From NCBI GenBank assembly GCA_049289295.1, contig JBATLL010000013.1, positions 1 to 57,598 on the forward strand: a stretch of DNA of 57,598 nucleotides, written 5' to 3'. Of the stretch, positions 26,534-34,820 are shown piece by piece. This stretch comes from BOKV01 sp049289295. Lineage in GTDB: Bacteria; Pseudomonadota; Alphaproteobacteria; Rhizobiales; Rhizobiaceae. The first letter of the stretch is position 1. Every line of letters begins with the position of its first letter. The notes under the pieces were generated by a model. It had not been told where the DNA came from. It ran no database searches and saw only the letters and a program-made list of their open reading frames with translations. A program made the translations under genes and the position numbers.

Positions 26534-28936
26534 ATGGCGCAGGCGGACGCGCGGCGCGTGCCCCGACGCACATCTCTACATACCGCCCTGTTCGGCAAGG
26601 ACAATGGGGGGAAGGATCCGCAGTCGCGGGTCGCCGGTTACGCACGCCTGCTGTCCCACCCCGCCTATGAAAACCTGCTCGGGTCCGAAAAGCTGATGCG
26701 TCGGCTCGTTCCGGTACTGATCGTGATCTTCCTCATCATTGTCGCCTTTGCTCGCTGGATGTCGCTGTCCACCCAGGCTGAACAGATCAGGATTTCTGCG
26801 GAAACCGAACTCAACCTCATAGTCGAACTGGTTGGTGACCGTCTGGCCACTGGCAAGTTCGACAAGCTGGACAGTGCGGAAATGAACGCGCTGCAAAATC
26901 TCGTGGCCGATTCCGTTTCCACCCACTATTTGGCTGGTGGACGAGAGATCTTCATCACGGACCAGGATGGAACGGTTATCGCGGCCGCACCGCACGAAGC
27001 CGCGCGGCTCAATCTCTCGCTCGACCAGCTCATCGACGATTCGCTGCTGCTGACGACATTCGGCAGACGGGCGAACACGCTTGAAGCCAATGTTTCGGGG
27101 ATCGGGCCAGCCCTTGCGGTGCACCGCATTCTGGACCGCCCGCTGGGAGGGGTCACTCTCGTGCAGCCCAAGGCGGCGATCTTCGGTGCATGGAACAAGG
27201 CGGTATCGCTCAACGTGACGCTCTATGTCGGTACTTCGAGCATCCTTCTCGTGATCCTTTACGCCTTCTTTGCGCAAGCCGCGCGTGCGCAGGAAGCTGA
27301 CGAAATAACAAACCTGATCCAGAACCGCTTCGACACGGCACTTGCACGCGGCAGCGCCGGACTGTGGGATTGGGATCTGCCGCGCGGTAAAATCTACTGG
27401 TCGCGCTCGATGTTCGGCATGCTTGGCATGGAGCCGAGTGACGAGATGATGGGGTTTGGTGAAGTCGCCGACCTGGTTCACCCTGATGACGCGGACCTGT
27501 ATGCGCTCGCCAATCAGGTGCTTGTGGAAAACCGCATGCATATCGATCAGGCGTTTCGCATGCGCCATGCCGATGGTCACTGGATCTGGCTGAGAGCCCG
27601 GGCGCAGGTGGTCAAGAATGCGCATGGCGAGCCGCATCTGATCGGCATTACTGTCGACATCACGGAAGAGCAGAATCTCAAGCAGCACAGCCGCAAACAG
27701 GACATGCGCCTCAACGACGCGATCGAAAACCTGTCAGAGGCATTCGTGCTTTGGGACTCCGACAAGCGGCTGGTGATGTGCAACTCGAAGTATCAGCAAC
27801 TGCATGGGCTGGACCCGGCAGAGGCGGTTCCGGGCATGCGTTACAAGGATGTGATGGAAGCCGCGCGCACGCCCATGGTCAAGAGCCAGCTGGTTTCGGG
27901 AACGAACAGCGAGGAAGGCGCGCGCAGCATGGAGGCGCAGCTGGAGGATGGTCGCTGGCTGCAGATCAACGAGCGACGCACCAAGGATGGCGGCTTCGTC
28001 TCGGTGGGAACCGACATCACCACCATCAAGGGCCATGAACGCAAGCTGCTCGATTCGGAGCGCCGCCTGATGGCGACGATTTCGGATCTGCGCAAGTCGC
28101 GCCAGACCCTTGAAAAACAGGCGCAGCAGCTGGCCGAAATGGCGGAGAAATATGCCCGCGAAAAGACGCGTGCTGAATCAGCCAACCGGATCAAGTCCGA
28201 ATTCCTCGCCAACATTTCCCACGAGTTGCGGACCCCGCTCAATGCAGTGATCGGCTTCTCGGAGATCATGAATGCGGAAATGTTCGGGGAGCTTGGGTCC
28301 GACAAGTACAAGGAATATTGCCGCGACATTCATGAGAGCGGCTCATTCCTTCTTGGGGTCATCAACGACATTCTCGACATGTCGAAGATCGAAGCGGGCC
28401 GTTTCAGCCTCGACTACGAGACCGTGAGCCTGAACGACATTCTCGAGGAATCGCTGCGCATCATGTCCTATCAGGCGCAGGATCGCGGCATCGAGGTCAT
28501 CGAGGAAGTGGCCGGCGGCATCAAGCTTGATGCCGACCGCAGGGCCATCAAGCAGATCCTGCTCAACCTGCTGTCGAACGCGGTCAAGTTCTCGAATGAT
28601 GGCGGTCGTGTCTTCGTGCGCGCACGCCGCGTTTCGGGCTGCGTGACAATCAGTATCGAGGACAAGGGCATCGGCATTTCGCGCTCGGACCTGCGCAAGC
28701 TTGGTCGCCCGTTCGAGCAGGTTCAGAACCAGTTCACGAAGAGCCACAAGGGCTCTGGCCTCGGCCTTGCCATTTCGCGTTCGCTGACGGAACTGCACGG
28801 CGGGGCGATGAAGATACGTTCACGCGAAGGCCAGGGCACTATCGTATCCCTGCGCCTGCCATTGCGCCGCGGCACATCGGCCACGTGCGATGGCAAAAAG
28901 GAATTTTCCGTGGAGGAAATGAAGGCCGCCTCCTGA
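26534..28936 (+). CDS. pleC: PleC-type PAS sensor histidine kinase/phosphatase
   Basis: An 800-residue membrane kinase. Two transmembrane helices (about residues 58-78 and 233-253) flank a periplasmic sensor domain. Two PAS domains follow (about 280-400 and 405-520), then a short coiled coil and the HisKA domain with phospho-acceptor His563 in ISHELRTPLNAVIGFSE, then a HATPase domain with NLLSNAVKFS, DKGIGIS and GSGLGLAIS. Architecture and location between pepN and glnE match PleC of rhizobia, which controls DivK phosphorylation in the CtrA cell-cycle circuit; the specific identity is from architecture and synteny. ATG 26534 is chosen over 26471 because AGGAGG lies 5 bases before it. Confidence 0.8.
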   Translation: MAQADARRVPRRTSLHTALFGKDNGGKDPQSRVAGYARLLSHPAYENLLGSEKLMRRLVPVLIVIFLIIVAFARWMSLSTQAEQIRISAETELNLIVELVGDRLATGKFDKLDSAEMNALQNLVADSVSTHYLAGGREIFITDQDGTVIAAAPHEAARLNLSLDQLIDDSLLLTTFGRRANTLEANVSGIGPALAVHRILDRPLGGVTLVQPKAAIFGAWNKAVSLNVTLYVGTSSILLVILYAFFAQAARAQEADEITNLIQNRFDTALARGSAGLWDWDLPRGKIYWSRSMFGMLGMEPSDEMMGFGEVADLVHPDDADLYALANQVLVENRMHIDQAFRMRHADGHWIWLRARAQVVKNAHGEPHLIGITVDITEEQNLKQHSRKQDMRLNDAIENLSEAFVLWDSDKRLVMCNSKYQQLHGLDPAEAVPGMRYKDVMEAARTPMVKSQLVSGTNSEEGARSMEAQLEDGRWLQINERRTKDGGFVSVGTDITTIKGHERKLLDSERRLMATISDLRKSRQTLEKQAQQLAEMAEKYAREKTRAESANRIKSEFLANISHELRTPLNAVIGFSEIMNAEMFGELGSDKYKEYCRDIHESGSFLLGVINDILDMSKIEAGRFSLDYETVSLNDILEESLRIMSYQAQDRGIEVIEEVAGGIKLDADRRAIKQILLNLLSNAVKFSNDGGRVFVRARRVSGCVTISIEDKGIGISRSDLRKLGRPFEQVQNQFTKSHKGSGLGLAISRSLTELHGGAMKIRSREGQGTIVSLRLPLRRGTSATCDGKKEFSVEEMKAAS

Positions 28937-28968
28937 GGAACAAAGCTACTACCCTGCCAGGACTGGAC

Positions 28969-29003
28969 GCCCCGGAACTTACAAGGTTCCGGGGCTTTTT
29001 TTT
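28969..29003 (+). terminator. strong rho-independent terminator after pleC
   Basis: A 10-bp GC-rich stem GCCCCGGAAC / GTTCCGGGGC followed by eight T residues, 32 bases after the pleC stop. The minus-strand EF-hand gene ends just beyond it. Confidence 0.96.
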
Positions 29004-29016
29004 ATCCCGACTGGCC

Positions 29017-29532
29017 TCAGTCGTCGTCGCGGCCCCACCAGCCATGGCGTCCGCCACGCCCGCGACCGCGTCCAGCCATGTCGCGCTGGAGTTCGGCCAT
29101 TGCCACCTGGCCATTGTCATCGCGGTCCAGAAGCGCGAACAGCTTCCTTGCGCGACCATCAATTTCGCCACGTGCGACCTTTCCGTCCTCGTCCAGATCG
29201 AACCGGCTCATCATGGAATCGGCAATGCGGCCCGACCAGCGTTTTGCACGGGGGTGGGCGGGATCACTTTCAATGGCCTTGATCAGTTCGTCCTTCGACA
29301 GGGTGGCGTCGCTGTTTGCATCGGCGGCATCGAAACGCCGACCGATCTCGGCCATCATCTCATCAAGCGAGATCGCCTGATCGGAATTGGCGTCGGTGCG
29401 ACTGAACATTTCCATCCGCATGCGCGCGTGTTCCTCGCGGAACTGGCCACGCATCTGTCTTGCGGCAAAAACGCCACCAACCGCTATCACCACGGCCACG
29501 CCGGCGATGATGTATTTGGTACTTCTCTTCAT
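29017..29532 (-). CDS. four-EF-hand Ca2+-binding membrane-anchored protein
   Basis: A 171-residue protein with an N-terminal hydrophobic segment (residues 8-23) that is a signal anchor or signal peptide, so the rest lies in the periplasm. Four EF-hand loops can be read: DANSDQAISLDE, DANSDATLSKDE, DLDEDGKVARGE and DRDDNGQVAMAE, each with the acidic positions 1, 3, 5 and 12 largely kept (some Ser/Asn). The C-terminus is Gly/Arg/Trp-rich (GRGRGRGGRHGWWG). Calcium binding is inferred from the loops. AAGGAG precedes the ATG. It is 73 bases downstream of glnE, on the same strand. Confidence 0.9.
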   Translation of the reverse strand: MKRSTKYIIAGVAVVIAVGGVFAARQMRGQFREEHARMRMEMFSRTDANSDQAISLDEMMAEIGRRFDAADANSDATLSKDELIKAIESDPAHPRAKRWSGRIADSMMSRFDLDEDGKVARGEIDGRARKLFALLDRDDNGQVAMAELQRDMAGRGRGRGGRHGWWGRDDD

Positions 29533-29605
29533 GTCATTCTCCTTGCATCGTCACCCCCGATGCAGCTCAGCTGGCCCGCAATTTCCCGTTGCTACCCAAC
29601 CAATT

Positions 29606-32569
29606 TCATCCCAGTAGTCGTTTGAAAATCTCCCGTATCTCCTTCTGGGTATCTTTCAGATGGGCTTCGACCGTGCGGATTTCCGGCAGGTCGAGCGTGT
29701 CGCACACAAGGCGCTTCAAACCGTTCGGCGCATTGGCCGGCTCGAAGGCATCGTCCGTGCACAATCTGAGAATCTGTTGCACGCTTGTATAGAGATCGAG
29801 CGCCTTCATGAGCTTCTCCCGATCATCTTCCGGTACGAGAGCCGTGTCGGCCCGTTCCAGCATTGCCGAGATTGCCGTAGGGCGGTCAGCTTCGCCGGGA
29901 ACACCGGTCGCCAGCTCCGCCGATTGCGCCAGGAATTCGATGTCGATGAGGCCGCCCCTGACGGTCTTGATTTCAAAGGGATTCGTGCCGGCCTTCTCGC
30001 TGTCGATCAGCGCGCGCATCTCGCGCACATCCTTGTCGAGCTTCTTGCGCGGCATGGGTTCCTTCTGCAGGGCGCGGATACGCTCCTCGACATGGGTGCA
30101 GAACTGCGGATCGCCTGCCACGGTCCTCGCCCTGGTCAAAGCCATGCGCTCCCAGGTCCAGGCTTCCTCGCGCTGGTACTTCTCGAAGGAATCGATCTGC
30201 GTGGCGAGAGGGCCTGCATTTCCGGATGGACGAAGCCGGAAATCGAGTTCATAGATGACGCCCTGCGCCATGGGCGCGCTCATGGCCGCAATGAGCCGCT
30301 GCGTCATGCGCATGAAATATTGCGAGGCAGCCAGCGGTCGTGCGCCATCGGAATATTCGGCATCGCTGTCATGATCGTACAGCAGGATGAGATCGAGATC
30401 GGAGCCCGCGGTCAGTTCGCGACTGCCCAGCCTGCCCATTCCAAGGACGCAAAGGCGCGCGCCCTTGATGCGGCCATGCTTCGTTTCAAACTCTTCCTGC
30501 ACTGTTTCAAGAACAAGCTGGATCAGGACTTCCGCGAGGTTGGCAAAAGCCCGCGCTGCCTGGATGGGAGACAGTGCCCCGCTCATCAGACGCGCGCCAA
30601 TCAGGAACTTCTGTTCGGCCGCGAAAAGCCGTGCGGCATCAAGCTTAGCCTCGTAGTAAGGCGCGCGTCCCAGGCTTTGTGCGAGGCGCTCGCGCAGCGT
30701 GGCACGATCCGGCACGGTTGCTGCAAAGGCGGGCTCGATCAGGCCGTCAAAGACGTGCGGCTGTCGCGTGATGGTTTCCGAAAGCCTGGGCGCGGACCCC
30801 AGAATGAGAAGCATCAGGCGGAGCAGTTCAGGATTGGATTTCAGGATCGCGAACAATTGTATACCGGCCGGCAGACCGGCAAGGAAGCGATCAAAGGCAA
30901 TCAGCGTGGGATCGGCCTCGCCAGCACCGGCAATGGCTTCGAGAAGGCCTGGGGTAAGTTCGGTCAGGAGTTCGCGCGCCTGGGCAGTGCGAACCGCAGG
31001 AAACCGCCCATAATGCCAGCCGCGCACCATCTTGATGACCTCTGAAGGCCGCTCGAAACCCATCTGGGAAAGCGTCTCGACGGTCGCAGGGTCGTCATCA
31101 TCGCCGGTGAAAACCAGATTGCCGCCTGGTGTCGTGAGTTCCGGCGATTTCTCGAAAAGGCCAGCATAGTGACGCTCGACCTTGCGCAGGCATTCAATCA
31201 GGTGGGAAGTGAAGGATTTCGCGTTTCCTTCCCCCATCATCAGCGCGATGTGCTTCAGCCCATCCTCATCCTCTGGCAAAGTGTGGCTTTGCTCGTCAGC
31301 GACCATCTGGATGCGATGCTCGACATTGCGCAGATACCAGTAACATTCACCCAGTTCATCGCGGGCACGCGCATCGATCCAGCCTTCCCGGCACAATGCG
31401 TCAAGCGCATCCAGCGTGCGCACGCAGCGCAATTGCGGCAGCCTGCCGCCAGCAATCAACTGCTGTGTCTGGGCGAAGAACTCGATCTCGCGGATACCGC
31501 CGCGGCCAAGCTTGATATTGTGCCCCAGCACCTTGATTTCGCCGTGGCCGCGATGCGCATGAATCTGGCGCTTGATCGAATGCACATCTGAAATCGCGGC
31601 GTAATCGAGATATTTACGCCAGATGAATGGAACGAGTTCCTTCAGGAAGGCAGCTCCAGCCTCGATATCGCCGGCAACGGGGCGCGCCTTGATCATCGCA
31701 GCGCGTTCCCAGTTCTGGCCGTAGGCCTCGTAATAGTTGAGCGCTGTTTCTACTGGAATGGCGAGCGGCGTTGAACCAGGATCAGGGCGCAGACGCAGGT
31801 CGATGCGGAAGACATAGCCGTCTCCCGTGCGCTCCTGCATGATGGAAATCAGCGACTTTGCCAGGCGGGTGAACAGGCTTGTTGGATCATCTGTGTTCCA
31901 CTGCATTTCGCGTTTTTCGAAAAACAGGATGATATCAATGTCAGAGGAGTAGTTGAGTTCATGCGCACCAAACTTGCCCATGCCAAGAACGACCAGGCCA
32001 GAGCCTGACTGCGGGTTTTCCGGATCGGGTAGCGTGACCTTGCCCGCTTCGTGAAGCGCCCGGAGCAGGTGGCTGATCGCTGCACCCAATGCGGCATCGG
32101 CAAAGTCGGTCAGTGCGCCGGTAACCCGCTCTGGCGACCACCATCCGCCCAGATCGGCCAGGCCGCAGAGCAGCGCCATCTTGCGTTTTGCCTGACGCAA
32201 CGCCGCCTTGATCGCGGCGTCCGTGCCTGCGGCGACACCGAGACCGCGGGTCTCCTGAAGCAGGTTTGTGTAAGTTTCTTCAAAGGGACGCGACAGGATA
32301 TCGACTAGGATTGCCGGGCGTATCAGGGCACAGTCGCGCAGGAATGGCGACAGCGTGAAGACAGCACCCAGGAAGGCTGCGATTTCGCTCTCGCTGTCGA
32401 GTTTGCCGGAGAAGGCCTCGTGTCCCTCGCCTTTCAAGCGCGCATGCAGTTCCGCCAGCCATTTGCGGGCTTCTCCCGCCGATGAAGGCGCTATGGTGCG
32501 CAGCGGCCTGGCGACAGCTATTTCCGTTTTTACCTCACGCATGCCCTTATGCACCAGCTGATCCATCAT
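29606..32569 (-). CDS. glnE: bifunctional glutamine synthetase adenylyltransferase/deadenylase
   Basis: Adenylylates and deadenylylates glutamine synthetase under PII control, tuning nitrogen assimilation. The 987-residue protein has two nucleotidyltransferase domains: GMGKFGAHELNYSSDIDIILF in the N-terminal (deadenylase) half and GMGRLGSRELTAGSDLDLILL in the C-terminal (adenylyltransferase) half, each with the DxD metal pair, and each followed by a helical GlnE domain. The ATG at 32569 lies 3 bases after the stop of the upstream kinase gene, so glnE is the tail of an operon with the two-component pair. Confidence 0.97.
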   Translation of the reverse strand: MMDQLVHKGMREVKTEIAVARPLRTIAPSSAGEARKWLAELHARLKGEGHEAFSGKLDSESEIAAFLGAVFTLSPFLRDCALIRPAILVDILSRPFEETYTNLLQETRGLGVAAGTDAAIKAALRQAKRKMALLCGLADLGGWWSPERVTGALTDFADAALGAAISHLLRALHEAGKVTLPDPENPQSGSGLVVLGMGKFGAHELNYSSDIDIILFFEKREMQWNTDDPTSLFTRLAKSLISIMQERTGDGYVFRIDLRLRPDPGSTPLAIPVETALNYYEAYGQNWERAAMIKARPVAGDIEAGAAFLKELVPFIWRKYLDYAAISDVHSIKRQIHAHRGHGEIKVLGHNIKLGRGGIREIEFFAQTQQLIAGGRLPQLRCVRTLDALDALCREGWIDARARDELGECYWYLRNVEHRIQMVADEQSHTLPEDEDGLKHIALMMGEGNAKSFTSHLIECLRKVERHYAGLFEKSPELTTPGGNLVFTGDDDDPATVETLSQMGFERPSEVIKMVRGWHYGRFPAVRTAQARELLTELTPGLLEAIAGAGEADPTLIAFDRFLAGLPAGIQLFAILKSNPELLRLMLLILGSAPRLSETITRQPHVFDGLIEPAFAATVPDRATLRERLAQSLGRAPYYEAKLDAARLFAAEQKFLIGARLMSGALSPIQAARAFANLAEVLIQLVLETVQEEFETKHGRIKGARLCVLGMGRLGSRELTAGSDLDLILLYDHDSDAEYSDGARPLAASQYFMRMTQRLIAAMSAPMAQGVIYELDFRLRPSGNAGPLATQIDSFEKYQREEAWTWERMALTRARTVAGDPQFCTHVEERIRALQKEPMPRKKLDKDVREMRALIDSEKAGTNPFEIKTVRGGLIDIEFLAQSAELATGVPGEADRPTAISAMLERADTALVPEDDREKLMKALDLYTSVQQILRLCTDDAFEPANAPNGLKRLVCDTLDLPEIRTVEAHLKDTQKEIREIFKRLLG

Positions 32570-32572
32570 GGT

Positions 32573-33961
32573 TCACTCACGGACCGGCAACAGGAGACAG
32601 GCCCTCAGACCGGGGCTGTTATCGTGCAGTTCAAGCTTTCCGCCATGAAGCACGGCGACCGCCCTGACCAAGCTCAAGCCCAGTCCGTTTCCAGGCACCG
32701 TGCGGCTTTTTTCAAGCCTTGTGAAGCGCTCCATCACCTTTTCCCTGTCCTTTTCGGGAATGCCGGGGCCAGCGTCCGCCACGCAGATTTCAATCCATTG
32801 CCCGCTGCGGCTTGCCTTGATCGTCAGGTTCGCGGCCTGCCCTTCGCTGCGGCCATGCTTGAGCGCGTTTTCGATCAGGTTGGACAAGGAACGCGAAAGC
32901 AGTTCGCGATTGCCCGTAACTTTGAGACCGGGTTCGACTTCCACGCTCGCCTTGAAGCCTTCTTCCTCGGCCAGTGGCGTGTAGAGTTCTGCGGCATCCT
33001 CCACTATCTTTGTCAGGTCGAGCGGCTTGAGTTCGGCAGCAGATGATCCCGATTCGACCCGCGAAATCATGAGCAGTGCATCGAAGGTTCGAATGATGCT
33101 GTCGGTATCGGTGATGACTTCACCGAGTGCCTGGCGTGCCGCCTTTCCATTGCCAGCGGCTGCAGCTGCGCGCTCGGCCTTGTTTCGCAGGCGTGTCAGC
33201 GGCGTCTTGAGGTCATGGGCGATATTGTCTGAAACTTCGCGCAGTCCCTGATCCAGGAGGTTGAGGCGATCCAGCATCTGGTTGAGGCGCGATGACAGGC
33301 GGTCGAATTCATCGCCTGCCCCGCTCAAGGGGAGTCGCTCGGTGCGGTCGCCAGCCATGATGCGCTGCGTCGAGGCGGAAACCATGTCCAGCCGCTTCAA
33401 TGCCCTTCTGCCAATCAGGAACCATGTCAGCAGGCCGACCATCAGCATCGAGCCAAGTGCCAGGAAAAGCGCCCGCGCCACGACGACGCGGAATCGTTCC
33501 GGATCGCCCAGGTCACGGCCAACGAGAAGGCGCATGCCGTTCGGCAATTGGTGGACCAGGGCTATTGCCTGGTACTGGCGCTCGCCACGATCCTGATGGC
33601 GGGTGTAGCTGAATGGATGGAAGGTCCAGCCCTGCCGGTTGATGACACCGGCTTCGAGGTCGCGAATGTTCGCGCCGATGATCGTACCGGACGGATCGAC
33701 GACGACGTAGATGTTCGCGCTCGGGGCTGCAGCAGCGCGCTGCAATGCCGCCAGAAGGCCGTTGATGCCCGAATTGTCATAGGTGGCACCCAGATCCGCC
33801 ATTTCCGTATTGATCGATTGCTGGATCTGGCGGCGGATGATGCCGACCGTGCTGCCCGTCAGATACATGACGATGATGATTGCCACCAATCCGAAAATCA
33901 GTGTGTAGGCAATCGAAAGCCTGACGGAGGTGATTGCAAGGATCGTGCGCAGCCGGTTCAT
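32573..33961 (-). CDS. OmpR-partner sensor histidine kinase
   Basis: A 462-residue membrane kinase with transmembrane helices at about 12-34 and 162-184 flanking a 125-residue periplasmic sensor. A HAMP linker follows (RALKRLDMVSASTQRIMAGD), then HisKA with His249 in SDNIAHDLKTPLTRLRNKAE and HATPase motifs NLIENALKHG, DAGPGIP and GNGLGLSLV. It is 9 bases downstream of the regulator gene 33971-34657, its obvious partner, and close to degP, which suggests envelope sensing. The signal is unknown and I do not recognise a named orthologue. Confidence 0.93.
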   Translation of the reverse strand: MNRLRTILAITSVRLSIAYTLIFGLVAIIIVMYLTGSTVGIIRRQIQQSINTEMADLGATYDNSGINGLLAALQRAAAAPSANIYVVVDPSGTIIGANIRDLEAGVINRQGWTFHPFSYTRHQDRGERQYQAIALVHQLPNGMRLLVGRDLGDPERFRVVVARALFLALGSMLMVGLLTWFLIGRRALKRLDMVSASTQRIMAGDRTERLPLSGAGDEFDRLSSRLNQMLDRLNLLDQGLREVSDNIAHDLKTPLTRLRNKAERAAAAAGNGKAARQALGEVITDTDSIIRTFDALLMISRVESGSSAAELKPLDLTKIVEDAAELYTPLAEEEGFKASVEVEPGLKVTGNRELLSRSLSNLIENALKHGRSEGQAANLTIKASRSGQWIEICVADAGPGIPEKDREKVMERFTRLEKSRTVPGNGLGLSLVRAVAVLHGGKLELHDNSPGLRACLLLPVRE

Positions 33962-33970
33962 GATGCAGCC

Positions 33971-34657
33971 CTAACCGTCGGGCTGGCGAAGGATGTAGCC
34001 AGCCCCGCGCACGGTGTGCAGCATCGGCCCGTCGAAATCCTTGTCGATCTTGGAGCGCAGGCGGGAGATATGAACATCGATGACATTTGTCTGCGGATCG
34101 AAGTGGTAGTCCCAGACTTCTTCGAGCAGCATGGTGCGGGTAACGACCTTGCCCGCATTGCGCATGAGATATTCCAGCAGGCGATATTCGCGGGGCTGCA
34201 GCAGGATGTTCTGGCCAGCGCGGCGAACCGAATGGGCGAGGCGATCGAGTTCCAGATCACCTACCCGCATTTGTGTTTCGGACTGGTCGGGGCGGGACCG
34301 GCGCGCCAGCACCTCGATGCGCGCCAGCAACTCGGTAAAGGCATAGGGCTTCGAAAGATAGTCATCACCGCCCGAACGCAATCCCTCGACCCTGTCATCA
34401 ACCTGGCCAAGAGCGGAAAGTATCAATGCCGGGGTCTCGTGCCCATCCGCGCGAATGCGTTTCAGCATCGCCAGGCCGTCGAGTTTCGGTAGCATGCGGT
34501 CAACGATGAGGACATCGAACCTGCCGGTGGTTGCAAGGTGCAGGCCATCCTCACCGTTCGCTGCCAGTTCGCAGATATGGCCGGCTTCCTTCAGTGCGCG
34601 CGAGAGATAGGCGGCGGCTTCATGATCGTCTTCAACAATGAGAATTTTCATGCCCAT
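33971..34657 (-). CDS. OmpR/PhoB-family response regulator
   Basis: A 228-residue regulator. The receiver domain (1-120) has the acidic pocket ILIVEDD, phospho-acceptor Asp in LIVDRMLPKLDG and the conserved Lys in DDYLSKPYAF. The C-terminal winged helix (about 130-225) includes LLQPREYRLLEYLMRNAGKVVTRTMLLEEVW and VIDVHISRLRSKID. First gene of an operon with the kinase and glnE; separated from degP by 163 bases that contain a strong inverted repeat. Confidence 0.94.
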   Translation of the reverse strand: MGMKILIVEDDHEAAAYLSRALKEAGHICELAANGEDGLHLATTGRFDVLIVDRMLPKLDGLAMLKRIRADGHETPALILSALGQVDDRVEGLRSGGDDYLSKPYAFTELLARIEVLARRSRPDQSETQMRVGDLELDRLAHSVRRAGQNILLQPREYRLLEYLMRNAGKVVTRTMLLEEVWDYHFDPQTNVIDVHISRLRSKIDKDFDGPMLHTVRGAGYILRQPDG

Positions 34658-34730
34658 GAATTAAGGCTCCGGCTTTGTCTGGGCAAGCGCAATTGGTTGC
34701 CCTGGTCCCGAGTTGATGACTTCCGGATGA

Positions 34731-34763
34731 GGTGACGGGCCAGTATGGGAAAGGCCCGTCACC
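34731..34763. repeat. perfect 11-bp inverted repeat between degP and regulator gene
   Basis: GGTGACGGGCC (34731-34741) and GGCCCGTCACC (34753-34763) are exactly complementary around an 11-base loop. On the minus strand the structure follows the degP stop by about 57 bases. There is no T-tract after it, so it may stabilise the degP mRNA 3' end or act as a weak terminator. Confidence 0.7.
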
Positions 34764-34820
34764 ATCTGCACACCGCGCCGGGGGCGACCTGGAAAATTGC
34801 GCGGCGTGTTCTTCGAGTGG

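Noticed and set aside
26576..27688. 370-codon minus-strand open frame
   Set aside because: Antisense to pleC; no recognisable domain.
29660..31045. 461-codon plus-strand open frame
   Set aside because: Lies wholly antisense to glnE, whose motifs are intact; the product is Arg/His/Gly-rich without a domain, typical of antisense frames in GC-rich DNA.
33548..34492. 314-codon plus-strand open frame
   Set aside because: Antisense to the kinase and regulator genes, both well supported.
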